This document shows positions 1-8,739 of a stretch of DNA of 64,000 bases, piece by piece; the stretch's first letter is position 1, and every line of letters starts with the position of its first letter. Under the pieces are notes generated by a model, which saw nothing but the letters and a program-made list of their open reading frames with translations, had not been told where the DNA came from and did not search any database. A program made the translations under genes and the position numbers. Source of the stretch: Novosphingobium sp. AAP83 (GTDB lineage: Bacteria; Pseudomonadota; Alphaproteobacteria; Sphingomonadales; Sphingomonadaceae); the NCBI RefSeq assembly GCF_001295795.1, contig NZ_LJHY01000022.1:248001-312000 (forward strand). Direction: 5' to 3'.

Positions 1-990
1 TTTGGCGAGGTAGGGGAAGTCCATCTCGTCAATCGTATCGCCGAATTTGATGCCGTTTTCGGTGCGCAAATCCTGATGCTGATGCTCGTAATCCTCGACC
101 GCCACGCTGAAGCGGATTGCGGGAAAGCCCTTGTCCGAGAACGGCAATTGGTCCCCGCCCCGGCCCATCCGGTCTGCCCGCCAAATCTGCCGCGCGGCCA
201 AGCCTTGGACATCGTCAGCTGCAAGGCCACCTATCCAGCGTGCGATGTTCCGCGAAGGGCTATCATTCTCACCGCCAAAGCGGCGCATCTGCGCGCGCAA
301 TTGATCGGTTGCATCGGCGCGCGGCCCTTCGGACAGGACGCGGACATGGCTATCGTCTTTATAGCCATCGGACCCGCGCGAACCACCGACGATATCGTTA
401 TTGAGCACGGCTTTGACGGTCCAGCCCTGCACTGCCGCATAATCGGCCAGCAATTTGCCCCCCATCAATCCCTGTTCCTCGCCCGACAGCGCGGCATAGA
501 CGATGGTTCCGGCATACTTGTGCTTTGACAGCATACGCGCTGCTTCCATGACCAAAGCAACGCCCGAGGCATCATCATTGGCCCCTGGTGCATCGCGGGT
601 AGCATCGAGGATTTGGCTGACGCGGCTGTCAATATGGGCCTGAACGATCACCACTTCGTTGGGCCGTTCGGTGCCGCGCTGGATTGCCACGACATTGACG
701 AGGCGCGTTGGCACCGGAACGCGATCACCGGTGACTATGCGTTCGGGCAAGGCAATCTCAAGGCATCCGCCACACTGCGCAGACGTTTTGCGGAATTCGG
801 CTTCTGCCCATGTTCGCGCAGCGCCGATGCCGCGCTTGGGATCGGTTTGAGTGGACAAGGTATGCCGCGTGCCGAAGCTGACCATGCGTTCCACATCGGC
901 GCGCAAGCGTGCTTGTGTGATTGCGTCTTCGGGTGCGGCATAGGCAGCGGTGGAGGCGAGCAGCGATATCAGATACAGGGCGTTTCTCAT
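1..990 (-). CDS. Secreted M28-family zinc metallopeptidase (C-terminus outside window)
   Basis: Predicted exported aminopeptidase/carboxypeptidase of family M28. The ATG at 988-990 opens with MRNALYLISLLASTAAYAA, a signal peptide with an AYA-A cleavage site. The 330 visible residues carry the family metal-ligand motifs in order: AHIDSR, then GANDDASGVAL, then the catalytic SGEEQGLMGG, with a late His-rich stretch DYEHQHQD. The frame is open to position 1, so the last part of the protein is missing from the window. It is transcribed away from proS, with 243 bases between them. Substrate cannot be told from sequence. Confidence 0.88.
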   Translation of the reverse strand, partial: MRNALYLISLLASTAAYAAPEDAITQARLRADVERMVSFGTRHTLSTQTDPKRGIGAARTWAEAEFRKTSAQCGGCLEIALPERIVTGDRVPVPTRLVNVVAIQRGTERPNEVVIVQAHIDSRVSQILDATRDAPGANDDASGVALVMEAARMLSKHKYAGTIVYAALSGEEQGLMGGKLLADYAAVQGWTVKAVLNNDIVGGSRGSDGYKDDSHVRVLSEGPRADATDQLRAQMRRFGGENDSPSRNIARWIGGLAADDVQGLAARQIWRADRMGRGGDQLPFSDKGFPAIRFSVAVEDYEHQHQDLRTENGIKFGDTIDEMDFPYLAK

Positions 991-1091
991 AGTCCAGACC
1001 TTACCCGCACACAGCCTGACGCCAAGCCCCCCCTGTCAAAAAGGGTGATATTGCAAGAAGATGTTTCGCACAGCAGGCGCAGGAGAGTTCG

Positions 1092-1203
1092 TTCGCGCGG
1101 AGGTGCGGAGGGAAGAGGAGCAGAAAGGAGAAATCCTTAAATGCCTGCGGCGCAGCAGCTCTACCCCCCTTCTCTCTCTATCTCTCCGCGTCTCCGCCCG
1201 GAA
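1092..1203. repeat. Imperfect inverted repeat, GCGGAG-rich arms
   Basis: The arm at 1092-1128 (GCGCGGAGGTGCGGAG core followed by purine-rich sequence) is mirrored by 1166-1203 (pyrimidine-rich, then CTCCGCGTCTCCGC). The arms are about 37 bases and imperfect, around a 37-base spacer. It lies in the 243-base gap between the M28 peptidase and proS, which otherwise shows no gene. It may be a dispersed palindromic element or a transcription-ending structure for proS. Confidence 0.45.
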
Positions 1204-1233
1204 AATTCCTTATTCTAGCGAAGTACGCTCGAC

Positions 1234-2781
1234 CTAATAAGACCGCGCGATCAGGATTGTTTCGACCGCGGGTTCGCCGGTGAACGGGCACAGGCCGTCG
1301 GGTTTGGGCGCACCCAGCGGGGTGTTGCGTATGGTGAGCTTGAGCGCTTTCAATTGTTCCACCACTTTATCAAGCGCTTCGCCGGTCGGTTTGGACCAGC
1401 CCATTTCGACCCAGCCCGGGAACTTCGCGCTTTCATTGAAGTAGGCGGTGAGGCCCGCAAGATCCTTCACATCGCGCACGATCTGCGCATCGCGGCGGCT
1501 GCGGGCTTCTTCATAGAGGCCGGACTGGATGGCTTCCAATTGGGCTGCCGCGCCTGCGATAAAGTCCTCTTTGGACTGGCCGACAAAGTTCGGCTTGGCA
1601 TCGGCGCGCCAGAGCTGATCACGGCGCAGCGCGGAAACCTGTCCGCCTTCGGCATCGCGGCCACCAATTTCGAGGATGAGCGGAACGCCCTTCTTGACCC
1701 ATGCCCAACGCTTTTGCGTGGCCTTGCCCGGGCGCTTATCAAGCAGGACGCGCACGCGTTCATCGAATACCGATTGCTTGGCCAGAGCCGTGCGGATTTC
1801 CTCGCAATAGGCGAGCAAGGCGGCGTCGCCATCGTTATCGCGCAGCATCGGCAGGATCACGATTTGCTGCGGCGCGACTTGAGGGGGCACACGCAAGCCA
1901 TCGTCATCACCGTGGGTCATGATCACGCCGCCGATCAACCGCGTCGACACGCCCCAAGATGTGGTGTGTGCGAGCGCTTGCTGGCCTTCCTTGTCCTGAT
2001 AGCGGATGCCAGCGGACTGCGCGAAGGTGGTACCGAGATAATGCGAAGTACCTGCTTGAAGCGCTTTGCCGTCCTGCATCATCGCTTCGATCGAGAATGT
2101 CTCAACCGCGCCGGGGAAACGCTCGTTCTCGGGCTTGGGTCCGGCGATGACCGGCATGGCCAGCGGACCTTCGGCAAAGGCGCGGTACATTTCGAGCGCC
2201 CGCAGCGTTTCGACCATAGCATCGGCTTCGTTGGCGTGGGCGGTATGGCCTTCCTGCCACAGGAATTCGCTGGTGCGCAGGAACATGCGGGTGCGCATTT
2301 CCCAGCGCACGACATTGGCCCACTGGTTGGTCAGCAGCGGCAAATCGCGCCACGATTGCACCCAGCGCGCCATGGCCGCACCGATCACCGTTTCCGATGT
2401 GGGGCGCACGACCAGCGGTTCTTCCAGCTTGGCTTCGGGATCGGGGACGAGGCCGCCCTTGCCATCGGCAATGAGGCGGTGGTGGGTGACGACCGCCATT
2501 TCCTTGGCAAAGCCATCAACATGTTCGGCTTCTTTGGCAAAGTAGGACAGCGGGATGAACAGCGGGAAGTAGCAGTTTTCAACGCCTGCTTCCTTGATCT
2601 GTGCATCCATCAGCTTCTGGATGCGCTCCCAAATGCCATAGCCCCAAGGCTTGATCACCATGCAGCCGCGCACGCCGGATTCCTCGGCGAGTTCGGCTTC
2701 GGCGATCACGGCCTGATACCATTGGGCGAAGTCTTCGGCGCGCTTGACGTTGAGCGCGTGCTTTATCGTAAGCTGGTTCAT
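1234..2781 (-). CDS. proS: Proline--tRNA ligase, archaeal/eukaryal (ProS3) type
   Basis: Charges tRNA-Pro with proline in the cytoplasm. The 515-residue protein shows class II motifs: RPTSET in the N-terminal catalytic part, RTSEFLWQEGHTAHA (motif 2) and GGVIMTHGDDDGLRVPP (motif 3). An anticodon-binding domain follows, and a C-terminal zinc-domain-like tail ends in ARSY. It has no YbaK-type editing insertion, as expected for this type. I chose the ATG at 2779-2781 (MNQLTIKHALNV). An upstream in-frame TTG at 2817 would place the start inside a hairpin and adds residues not expected in the family. It lies downstream of phaR on the same strand. Confidence 0.96.
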   Translation of the reverse strand: MNQLTIKHALNVKRAEDFAQWYQAVIAEAELAEESGVRGCMVIKPWGYGIWERIQKLMDAQIKEAGVENCYFPLFIPLSYFAKEAEHVDGFAKEMAVVTHHRLIADGKGGLVPDPEAKLEEPLVVRPTSETVIGAAMARWVQSWRDLPLLTNQWANVVRWEMRTRMFLRTSEFLWQEGHTAHANEADAMVETLRALEMYRAFAEGPLAMPVIAGPKPENERFPGAVETFSIEAMMQDGKALQAGTSHYLGTTFAQSAGIRYQDKEGQQALAHTTSWGVSTRLIGGVIMTHGDDDGLRVPPQVAPQQIVILPMLRDNDGDAALLAYCEEIRTALAKQSVFDERVRVLLDKRPGKATQKRWAWVKKGVPLILEIGGRDAEGGQVSALRRDQLWRADAKPNFVGQSKEDFIAGAAAQLEAIQSGLYEEARSRRDAQIVRDVKDLAGLTAYFNESAKFPGWVEMGWSKPTGEALDKVVEQLKALKLTIRNTPLGAPKPDGLCPFTGEPAVETILIARSY

Positions 2782-2810
2782 GGCATGCGCGTTAAGGCGC
2801 AAAAGCGTTT

Positions 2811-2838
2811 CCCGCAATGCCGGATTGGCTATTGCGGG
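2811..2838 (-). terminator. Hairpin between phaR and proS
   Basis: CCCGCAAT at 2811-2818 pairs with ATTGCGGG at 2831-2838, an 8-bp perfect stem just past the phaR stop. Only a short T-run follows on the minus strand, so it may attenuate rather than fully end transcription into proS. Confidence 0.4.
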
Positions 2839-2847
2839 AGCGCATTT

Positions 2848-3399
2848 CTACTTCACAAGCTGGTCGAGCTTTTTCTGCATTTCGGCCATTTGCGAACGCA
2901 GGGCATCAAGCTCGCCACCTTCGGCGGCGGGCTTTTCATCGTCCTTGCCGACAGCGCCGGGCACGAACGCTGCGGCGGCAGCCTTGAACATTTCCATGTT
3001 GCGCTGCGCAATCTGCGCCAAGGGATTGGTGCCGATGCTTTCTTCGATCGCTTTACGCATTTTGGCCTGATTATCGCGGAAGTGATCCATTGATGCTTCA
3101 AGATAGCCCGGCAGGAAGGCCTGCATCGAGTTCCCGTACATCGAGATCAGTTGGCGCAGAAAATTGGTCGGCAGGATCTGCTCGCCCGTGGCCTCTTCGT
3201 CCATGATGATTTGCGTCAGGATCGCGTGGGTGAGGTCAGCACCCGTTTTGGCATCCAGCACTTTGAAATCAACATTATCCTTCACCATCTGCGCGAGATG
3301 GTCGAGCGTGATATAGCTGGAGGTACTTGTATTATAGAGCCGGCGGTTGGCGTATTTTTTGATTATGACAACTTCGCCGGACTTGGATTCACTGGACAT
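2848..3399 (-). CDS. phaR: Polyhydroxyalkanoate synthesis repressor PhaR
   Basis: DNA-binding repressor that senses PHA granules and controls phasin and PHA genes. The N-terminal PHB_acc_N domain is clear: VIIKKYANRRLYNTSTSSYITLDHLA, then VLDAKTGADLTHAILTQII (residues about 10-65). A PHB_acc domain and a charged, coiled-coil C-terminus (LRSQMAEMQKKLDQLVK) follow. The ATG at 3397-3399 begins MSSESKSGEVV. A longer in-frame extension to 3483 adds unrelated residues and runs through the promoter region. The protein is 183 residues, normal for alphaproteobacterial PhaR. No PHA synthase or phasin lies in the window. Confidence 0.93.
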   Translation of the reverse strand: MSSESKSGEVVIIKKYANRRLYNTSTSSYITLDHLAQMVKDNVDFKVLDAKTGADLTHAILTQIIMDEEATGEQILPTNFLRQLISMYGNSMQAFLPGYLEASMDHFRDNQAKMRKAIEESIGTNPLAQIAQRNMEMFKAAAAAFVPGAVGKDDEKPAAEGGELDALRSQMAEMQKKLDQLVK

Positions 3400-3436
3400 G
3401 GATTGCGACCCCAACGTGTGATCGACCCTTTTAGCA

Positions 3437-3460
3437 TGTGCAGTATGTGCAGCGCAACAA
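3437..3460. promoter_or_regulatory. Candidate PhaR autoregulatory site
   Basis: Upstream of phaR, TGTGCAG occurs twice in tandem (3437-3443 and 3446-3452) and runs into CGCAACAA, which reads TTGTTGCGCTGCACA on the minus strand. TGC/GCA-rich sites are typical PhaR targets, and the position 38 bases before the start fits autoregulation. This is inference from motif character only. Confidence 0.3.
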
Positions 3461-3487
3461 TTCTTAATAGTCTCGCTTAACAACAGG

Positions 3488-4537
3488 TTATCGTGAAAAG
3501 CGCTGGCCCATCAGCGTTAGCAATTCATACTGCGATAGGCCACTGGCTTTTGCCGCAGCAGGCAGATCATAGATGGCGCCCAACCAATCGCCTTCCTGAC
3601 AATCAGGCACCTGGCCCAGATCAACGATGGTGAGGTCCATTGAAACACGGCCCAGAACCGGCACTTCGCGTCCTGCAAACACAAACCGCCCCTTGCCGGA
3701 CCAGCACCGCAAGTAGCCATCGGCATAGCCGAGTGCCAGCACGCCGACCCGCATGGGATGGTCTGCGGTGAAGGTGGCATTGTAGCCGACCTGATCGCCT
3801 GCCTGAAGCGTGCGGATCTGGATGATGCAGGCTTCGGGGAATGCGACCTGTGCGATGGTGTTTGCAAATTCGGGCCGGGGGATGCCGCCATAAAGCGCAA
3901 GGCCGGGCCGCGTGAGATCGGCATGATAGGCGCTGCCGAGCGCGATACCGGCGCTGTTGGCCAAGCTATAGCGTTTGGCTTGGACGTTAAGGCGAACTTG
4001 CCGGAAGGCGCGCAATTGACTTTCGTTTTGCGCAACATCTTCGTCAGCGCTGGCGAGGTGGCTGAGGCACAGGTCAATATCGAGGCCATCCAGCACGCAA
4101 TCGCCAAGATCGTTCAAGGATAGGCCCAAGCGGTTCATGCCAGTATCGATCATAATATGGCACAAACCACCGCCGCTGCTTTGCCACAGGCGCGCTTGGG
4201 CAAGGCTGTTCAGGACAGGGCGCGCACCTGTTGCGCGCGCATAGGCTATATCTTGCGCAGTTATCGGCCCGTGAAGCACCGCGATCTGGCTTGCAGGGAC
4301 ATGCGGCAGCAGATCGGCGACTTCGCGCCAGTGCGCCACGAAGAAGTTGCGGCACCCGGCCTTCGCCAGGGCTTGGGTGACCCGCCCTGCCCCGAGCCCA
4401 TAAGCATTCGCCTTGACCGCAGCGCCCGCCTCGGCTGAGCCAGACATCGCCGACAGCGCCTGCCAATTGGCGACAAGCGCGCGGGCATCCATCGCCAGGC
4501 GTAGCGCTGAAGGTGGCGGCGCGATGGTATCAGTCAT
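3488..4537 (-). CDS. alr: Alanine racemase
   Basis: PLP enzyme interconverting L- and D-alanine for peptidoglycan. The PLP lysine sits in AAVKANAYGLG (K42). The TIM barrel is followed by the GYNATF segment with the second catalytic tyrosine and by RVSMDLTIVDL, typical of the C-terminal beta domain. At 349 residues it matches proteobacterial Alr. Its ATG (4535-4537) overlaps the stop of the upstream transporter by 8 bases, so the two are probably co-translated. Transcription continues towards phaR with an 88-base gap. Confidence 0.95.
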   Translation of the reverse strand: MTDTIAPPPSALRLAMDARALVANWQALSAMSGSAEAGAAVKANAYGLGAGRVTQALAKAGCRNFFVAHWREVADLLPHVPASQIAVLHGPITAQDIAYARATGARPVLNSLAQARLWQSSGGGLCHIMIDTGMNRLGLSLNDLGDCVLDGLDIDLCLSHLASADEDVAQNESQLRAFRQVRLNVQAKRYSLANSAGIALGSAYHADLTRPGLALYGGIPRPEFANTIAQVAFPEACIIQIRTLQAGDQVGYNATFTADHPMRVGVLALGYADGYLRCWSGKGRFVFAGREVPVLGRVSMDLTIVDLGQVPDCQEGDWLGAIYDLPAAAKASGLSQYELLTLMGQRFSR

Positions 4538-6158
4538 CCTGAAAATCGGTGGGCAAACCGGGTTTCAACCCCCATACCGCCACAAGCAGTCCGACCAACA
4601 CGATGACCCAAGTATACCATAGGCCCGCATAAGGATCGCCGGTACGCGCCACGATGTAGCTGGAAATCAGCGGCAGAAAACCGCCGAAATAGCCGGTTCC
4701 GATGTGATAGGGGATCGACATTGAACTGTAGCGGATGCGCGGCGGAAACATTTCCGAGAGGATCGCCGCCGTTGGCCCGTAAGTAGCGCCAGACAACGCC
4801 ATCAGCCCGAGCAATGCGGCGATAACCGCAATGGTCCTGCCCAAGGAAGGCTTTACTTTGGCAAAATCATAGCCGTGTTTCGCCAATTCGGTTTGCAAAG
4901 CCTCGCTGCGCGCTGCGGATTTGCGATCCCAAGGAAACACCGACAGATCGACCGCCGATCCGCCCACCGTCATGGCGAACACGGATGCTTCGCGCACGCT
5001 GTAGGTAACACCCGATGCGGCCAGATCACCAAGCAGCTTTCCGCAATTGCTATCCTGTTCCGAAGCAAATGGGCTGTAATGGCAATCAGCACCGCTGACG
5101 ACGACAGGGTTGCGTGCAGCATTTGCCGCAAGTTCGGGGTTGGCGGCGGCCCCAAGCAGCCAGAATGTCGGGAACAAAAGCAACAGCGTTGCAATATAGC
5201 CGAACACCATCGGCTTTTTGCGACCGATCCGGTCTGATAGCGCGCCAAACAGAATATAAAACGCCATGCCGATGCCCGCACCAAGCCCGACTACGATTTC
5301 GGCGTAAGTATCATCGAGATGCATGGCCGATTTGAGGAAGCCGAGGCCAGTGAACATCGCGGTGTACCAGATTACGGTGATGCCCGCGGAAATCCCGAAC
5401 AGCGCCACGAAAATGCGCTTCTTGTTGCCGGGATAAGTGAAGCTTTCGACGAAAGGATTGCCGGCCAGTTCGCCTTGTTCCTTCATCGTCTGGAACACCG
5501 GGCTTTCCGATAGCTTCAGCCGCATCCACAGCGACACCGCCAGCAACGCAATGCTGAGCAGGAAGGGCACGCGCCAGCCCCATGCCAGCCAGAACTCCTG
5601 CGTCATCAACGCCTTGCTGGAAAGCACCACGATCAGGCTGAGCACGAAACCACCCACGACACTGGCCTGAATGAAGCTGGTGTAATAGCCGCGCCGTCCG
5701 CCCGGGGCATGTTCGGCTACATAGATGGCCGCGCCGCCATATTCGCCACCAAGCGCAAGCCCTTGCAAAACACGCAGGAAGATCACGATGGCAGGGGCAA
5801 ACAGGCCGATGGAAGCTGCCGAAGGGATCATGCCGACCCCGGCTGTGGCCACGCCCATCAGCGTGACCGTGACGAGGAAAGTATATTTGCGGCCTAGCTT
5901 GTCGCCCAGATAGCCGAACAGGATTGCGCCAAGCGGCCTGAAGCCGAACCCGACGGCAAAGCCCGCCCATACGAGGAGAACTTGCAGGGTGGCATTATCA
6001 GACGGGAAAAAGGTCTTGCCGATGATCGAGGCGAGCGTGCCGTAAATGAAAAAATCGTACCATTCGAACACGGTGCCAGCCGAACTTGCTGCGATCACCA
6101 ACCGGATGTCCGAGGCGCTCGGCTCGCCTGCGAGATCCTTAACGTCTGTAGCGCTCAC
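4530..6158 (-). CDS. MFS transporter, metabolite:H+ symporter (MHS) type, with a long extracytoplasmic insert
   Basis: Twelve-helix inner-membrane carrier. FEWYDFFIYG in TM1, the GYLGDKLGRK loop 2-3 signature and LQGLALGGEYGGA in TM4-5 are hallmarks of MHS/sugar-type MFS proteins such as KgtP and ProP. At 542 residues it exceeds the usual 420-450 because of a roughly 100-residue soluble insert (about 339-440) between two late helices, containing two cysteines (359, 372). The start is GTG at 6156-6158 with a GGGGGA Shine-Dalgarno about 8 bases upstream. It overlaps alr, so a link to amino-acid or small-acid uptake is possible, but the substrate is unknown. Confidence 0.88.
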   Translation of the reverse strand: MSATDVKDLAGEPSASDIRLVIAASSAGTVFEWYDFFIYGTLASIIGKTFFPSDNATLQVLLVWAGFAVGFGFRPLGAILFGYLGDKLGRKYTFLVTVTLMGVATAGVGMIPSAASIGLFAPAIVIFLRVLQGLALGGEYGGAAIYVAEHAPGGRRGYYTSFIQASVVGGFVLSLIVVLSSKALMTQEFWLAWGWRVPFLLSIALLAVSLWMRLKLSESPVFQTMKEQGELAGNPFVESFTYPGNKKRIFVALFGISAGITVIWYTAMFTGLGFLKSAMHLDDTYAEIVVGLGAGIGMAFYILFGALSDRIGRKKPMVFGYIATLLLLFPTFWLLGAAANPELAANAARNPVVVSGADCHYSPFASEQDSNCGKLLGDLAASGVTYSVREASVFAMTVGGSAVDLSVFPWDRKSAARSEALQTELAKHGYDFAKVKPSLGRTIAVIAALLGLMALSGATYGPTAAILSEMFPPRIRYSSMSIPYHIGTGYFGGFLPLISSYIVARTGDPYAGLWYTWVIVLVGLLVAVWGLKPGLPTDFQDD

Positions 6159-6254
6159 ACCAGATTCCCCCGAAGACCTATCTCTTGTTGCGATTGCTCT
6201 AGCGAAGTGGGCTGCCCCATGAAAGCCCTACAGATAGACAGTTTGCATACGACG

Positions 6255-6674
6255 TTATTGGCCCAGCGCACTGAGTGCCGCATCCCATGCGAGCAGAATG
6301 GCCGGGTGACGGGCCGGAAAACTACGCGCAGGTTCGAGCAGTGAGATGCCGGGCCAAGCAGGTTGTGCCCCGCCCTCTTGCAACCAGCGCGCAAGACTTT
6401 GCCGGGCTTCCCGCAAGGCGGCAGGGCTTTGCCCGACCGCGCTTTTCGCAAACAGCGCTGCGGCGGCTTGTCCGATCGCGCAAGCGTGCGATTTTATACC
6501 GATGGCTGACACGTTGCCAGCAGTATCGATCGCGAGGCCTATTTCGATAGCACTGCCGCAACTGCGCGAGCGTGCTGTTGCCTGCAAGCGCAGCCCTTCG
6601 TCCCACGGGTAAGCCGTCAACTCCATCGCGGCGCTAAGAATTTCGGGGGTGTAAAGCCTGGCAGCGCCGTTCAT
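6255..6674 (-). CDS. NifU/IscU-like iron-sulfur scaffold family protein, lacking the third cysteine
   Basis: The 139-residue protein (MNGAARLYTPEIL) resembles the SufU/IscU scaffold fold. It has SRSCGSAIEI (C39) and SHACAIGQAAAALF (C65). Where active scaffolds have a third ligand in an RxxC motif near the C-terminus, this one reads ARHPAILLAW, with no cysteine. It may therefore bind clusters differently or act as an accessory protein. The ATG at 6672-6674 begins one base after the stop of cvpA, so it is probably co-transcribed with cvpA. Confidence 0.75.
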   Translation of the reverse strand: MNGAARLYTPEILSAAMELTAYPWDEGLRLQATARSRSCGSAIEIGLAIDTAGNVSAIGIKSHACAIGQAAAALFAKSAVGQSPAALREARQSLARWLQEGGAQPAWPGISLLEPARSFPARHPAILLAWDAALSALGQ

Positions 6675-6675
6675 G

Positions 6676-7230
6676 CTAATCCGTTGCGCCGGGGCGGTGC
6701 ACCCTGACCTGACTGGCTTGAGAGGCCTGACTGGTCGCTTCTTTGCGGCGATCACCGATCATGGTCATCAGTTCTTCGCTGGCGGCGTTAAGGAAGGGAT
6801 AGCTGCGCGACGCGGTCATCCATTCGGGTCTGCCATCTGCGCCTTTGATAATGTCATAACCAAAGACGACCACGGAATAACCCAGCACGATGATGATGAA
6901 GCCTTTGATCGCGCCGAAGCCGAAGCCCAGCAGCCGGTCAATCGGCCCCACCGCCGAACTGCGACTTGCCCGCCCCATCCGCCGCGCCACAAACCGCCCG
7001 GCAAACAACGGGAGGAACGACAGCAAAAAGAACGCCAGAATGCCTGCGCCGGTTTCATATGGGAGATAGGCCGACAGATAATACGTGGCCGTTTCATGGA
7101 AATAGTGGACGGCGAGCAGCGAAAGACACCACGCAGCCAGCGCCATCACTTCCTGAACGAAGCCTCGCAAGAACCCGCCAACGGCGCAAACGCCCACGAG
7201 AAACAGGACGGAATAATCAAAACCAGTCAT
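6676..7230 (-). CDS. cvpA: CvpA family inner-membrane protein
   Basis: This 184-residue protein has four predicted hydrophobic segments: FDYSVLFLVGVCAVGGFLRG, an Ala/Leu-rich second helix, ILAFFLLSFLPLFAG, and the conserved VGPIDRLLGFGFGAIKGFIII motif of the colicin V production/CvpA family. The family acts in the inner membrane in envelope homeostasis; biochemical activity is unclear. It lies 11 bases downstream of radA and 1 base upstream of the NifU-like gene, giving a likely radA-cvpA-scaffold operon. Confidence 0.88.
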   Translation of the reverse strand: MTGFDYSVLFLVGVCAVGGFLRGFVQEVMALAAWCLSLLAVHYFHETATYYLSAYLPYETGAGILAFFLLSFLPLFAGRFVARRMGRASRSSAVGPIDRLLGFGFGAIKGFIIIVLGYSVVVFGYDIIKGADGRPEWMTASRSYPFLNAASEELMTMIGDRRKEATSQASQASQVRVHRPGATD

Positions 7231-7241
7231 AGCGCTTTAGC

Positions 7242-8609
7242 CTATGTCCCGCCCATGACCCGGTCAATCAGATTTGGCAGCAACCGTAGCGGAGAATACT
7301 TCAGGCCCGCAACTTTCTCTGCACCTGCCTCTGGTCCGCAGCCACGCGTAAAGCCAAGCTTTGCCGCTTCACGCATGCGCACAGGGGTATGTGCGACGGG
7401 GCGTACTTCGCCCGAAAGCGAAATCTCGCCAAACCAGATAGAATCGGCAGGCAGCGGCTTATCGGACAAGGCCGAAACCAACGCGGCGGCCACGGCAAGA
7501 TCGGCTGCGGGATCGGTCAACCGATAGCCGCCTGCCACGTTGAGATAGACTTCTGCGGTTGAGAAATTGAGCCCGCAGCGCGCTTCGAGCACGGCCAGCA
7601 GCATGGCAAGACGCCCGCTATCCCATCCTACCACCGCCCTTCGCGGCGTGGCACCACTGGCAAGCCGGACAGTGAGCGCCTGAATTTCAACCAATACCGG
7701 GCGCGTTCCTTCGAGCGCGGGGAACACCGCGCTGCCGGGAACTTCCTGTTCTCGTCCGGATAGAAACAGCAACGAGGGATTGCCGACTTCTTCGAGGCCC
7801 GATCCCGCCATGGCGAAAACGCCGATTTCATCCACCGCGCCAAAGCGGTTCTTGATCGCGCGCAGGATGCGGTACTGGTGGCTGCGTTCACCCTCAAAGC
7901 TCATCACAACATCGACCATGTGTTCGAGCACACGCGGTCCGGCGATGGAGCCATCTTTGGTGACGTGGCCAACCAGCACCAATGCCGTGCCGGTTTCCTT
8001 GGCATAGCGGATCAGTTCAAAGGCACAGCCGCGCACCTGGCTTACGGTTCCGGGAGCGCCTTCGATCTGATCGGAGTGCATCGTCTGGATCGAATCGATC
8101 ACCAGCAAGGCTGGCGGTTCCATCGTGCCCAGCGTGGTTAAAATGTCGCGCACCGAGGTGGCGGCGGCAAGCCGGATAGGCGCTTTGCCAAGGCCCAGAC
8201 GATCGGCGCGCAATCGCACCTGATCCGAGGCTTCTTCCCCGCTGATATAGACCGCAGTCCCGCCTTCCATCGCCACCTTTGCCGAAGCCTGGAGTAGGAG
8301 CGTAGATTTGCCGATACCCGGATCACCGCCCATAAGGATTGCGCTGCCCGGAACCAACCCACCGCCCAAGGCACGGTCAAATTCGGCAATCCCGGTTTTG
8401 CGGCGTTGCGGCAGCGCGATGGGCGCATCAAGCGAGACGAAAGCGACGCGGCGGCCCCCGCTGGATAGATCATGCTTGGCAGAAAATACCGTTTCCGGCG
8501 CTTCTTCGGCCAGCGTGTTCCATTCGCTGCAATCCGCGCACTGACCCTGCCAGCGGTGCGTAACACTGCCACAAGCCTGGCAGACATAGCGGCGTTTCGG
8601 TTTTGCCAT
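7242..8609 (-). CDS. radA: DNA repair protein RadA
   Basis: RecA-like ATPase that promotes branch migration in recombination intermediates. From the ATG at 8607-8609 (MAKPKRRYVCQACG) the protein has an N-terminal zinc finger (C10, C13, C24, C27), Walker A GGDPGIGKSTLLLQ, the RadA-specific KNRFG motif, and a C-terminal Lon-protease-like domain. Its 455 residues match the family. An in-frame extension to 8699 precedes the zinc finger and is not part of the family. Confidence 0.95.
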   Translation of the reverse strand: MAKPKRRYVCQACGSVTHRWQGQCADCSEWNTLAEEAPETVFSAKHDLSSGGRRVAFVSLDAPIALPQRRKTGIAEFDRALGGGLVPGSAILMGGDPGIGKSTLLLQASAKVAMEGGTAVYISGEEASDQVRLRADRLGLGKAPIRLAAATSVRDILTTLGTMEPPALLVIDSIQTMHSDQIEGAPGTVSQVRGCAFELIRYAKETGTALVLVGHVTKDGSIAGPRVLEHMVDVVMSFEGERSHQYRILRAIKNRFGAVDEIGVFAMAGSGLEEVGNPSLLFLSGREQEVPGSAVFPALEGTRPVLVEIQALTVRLASGATPRRAVVGWDSGRLAMLLAVLEARCGLNFSTAEVYLNVAGGYRLTDPAADLAVAAALVSALSDKPLPADSIWFGEISLSGEVRPVAHTPVRMREAAKLGFTRGCGPEAGAEKVAGLKYSPLRLLPNLIDRVMGGT

Positions 8610-8739
8610 GACTAATGCATATTCAGAACATACAAGGAACGCAAGGCCACGCCGATGCAATTTGATGCCAAAATCGCAAGGATTTTGTAACCATGCCAAT
8701 TGGGATCATCGTTAACGCTGGCGTGGTATCTCCTGCCAC

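Noticed and set aside
1354-3093. A 579-codon open frame on the plus strand
   Set aside because: It is antisense to proS and phaR, has no family features and arises from the G+C-rich codon pattern of the real genes.
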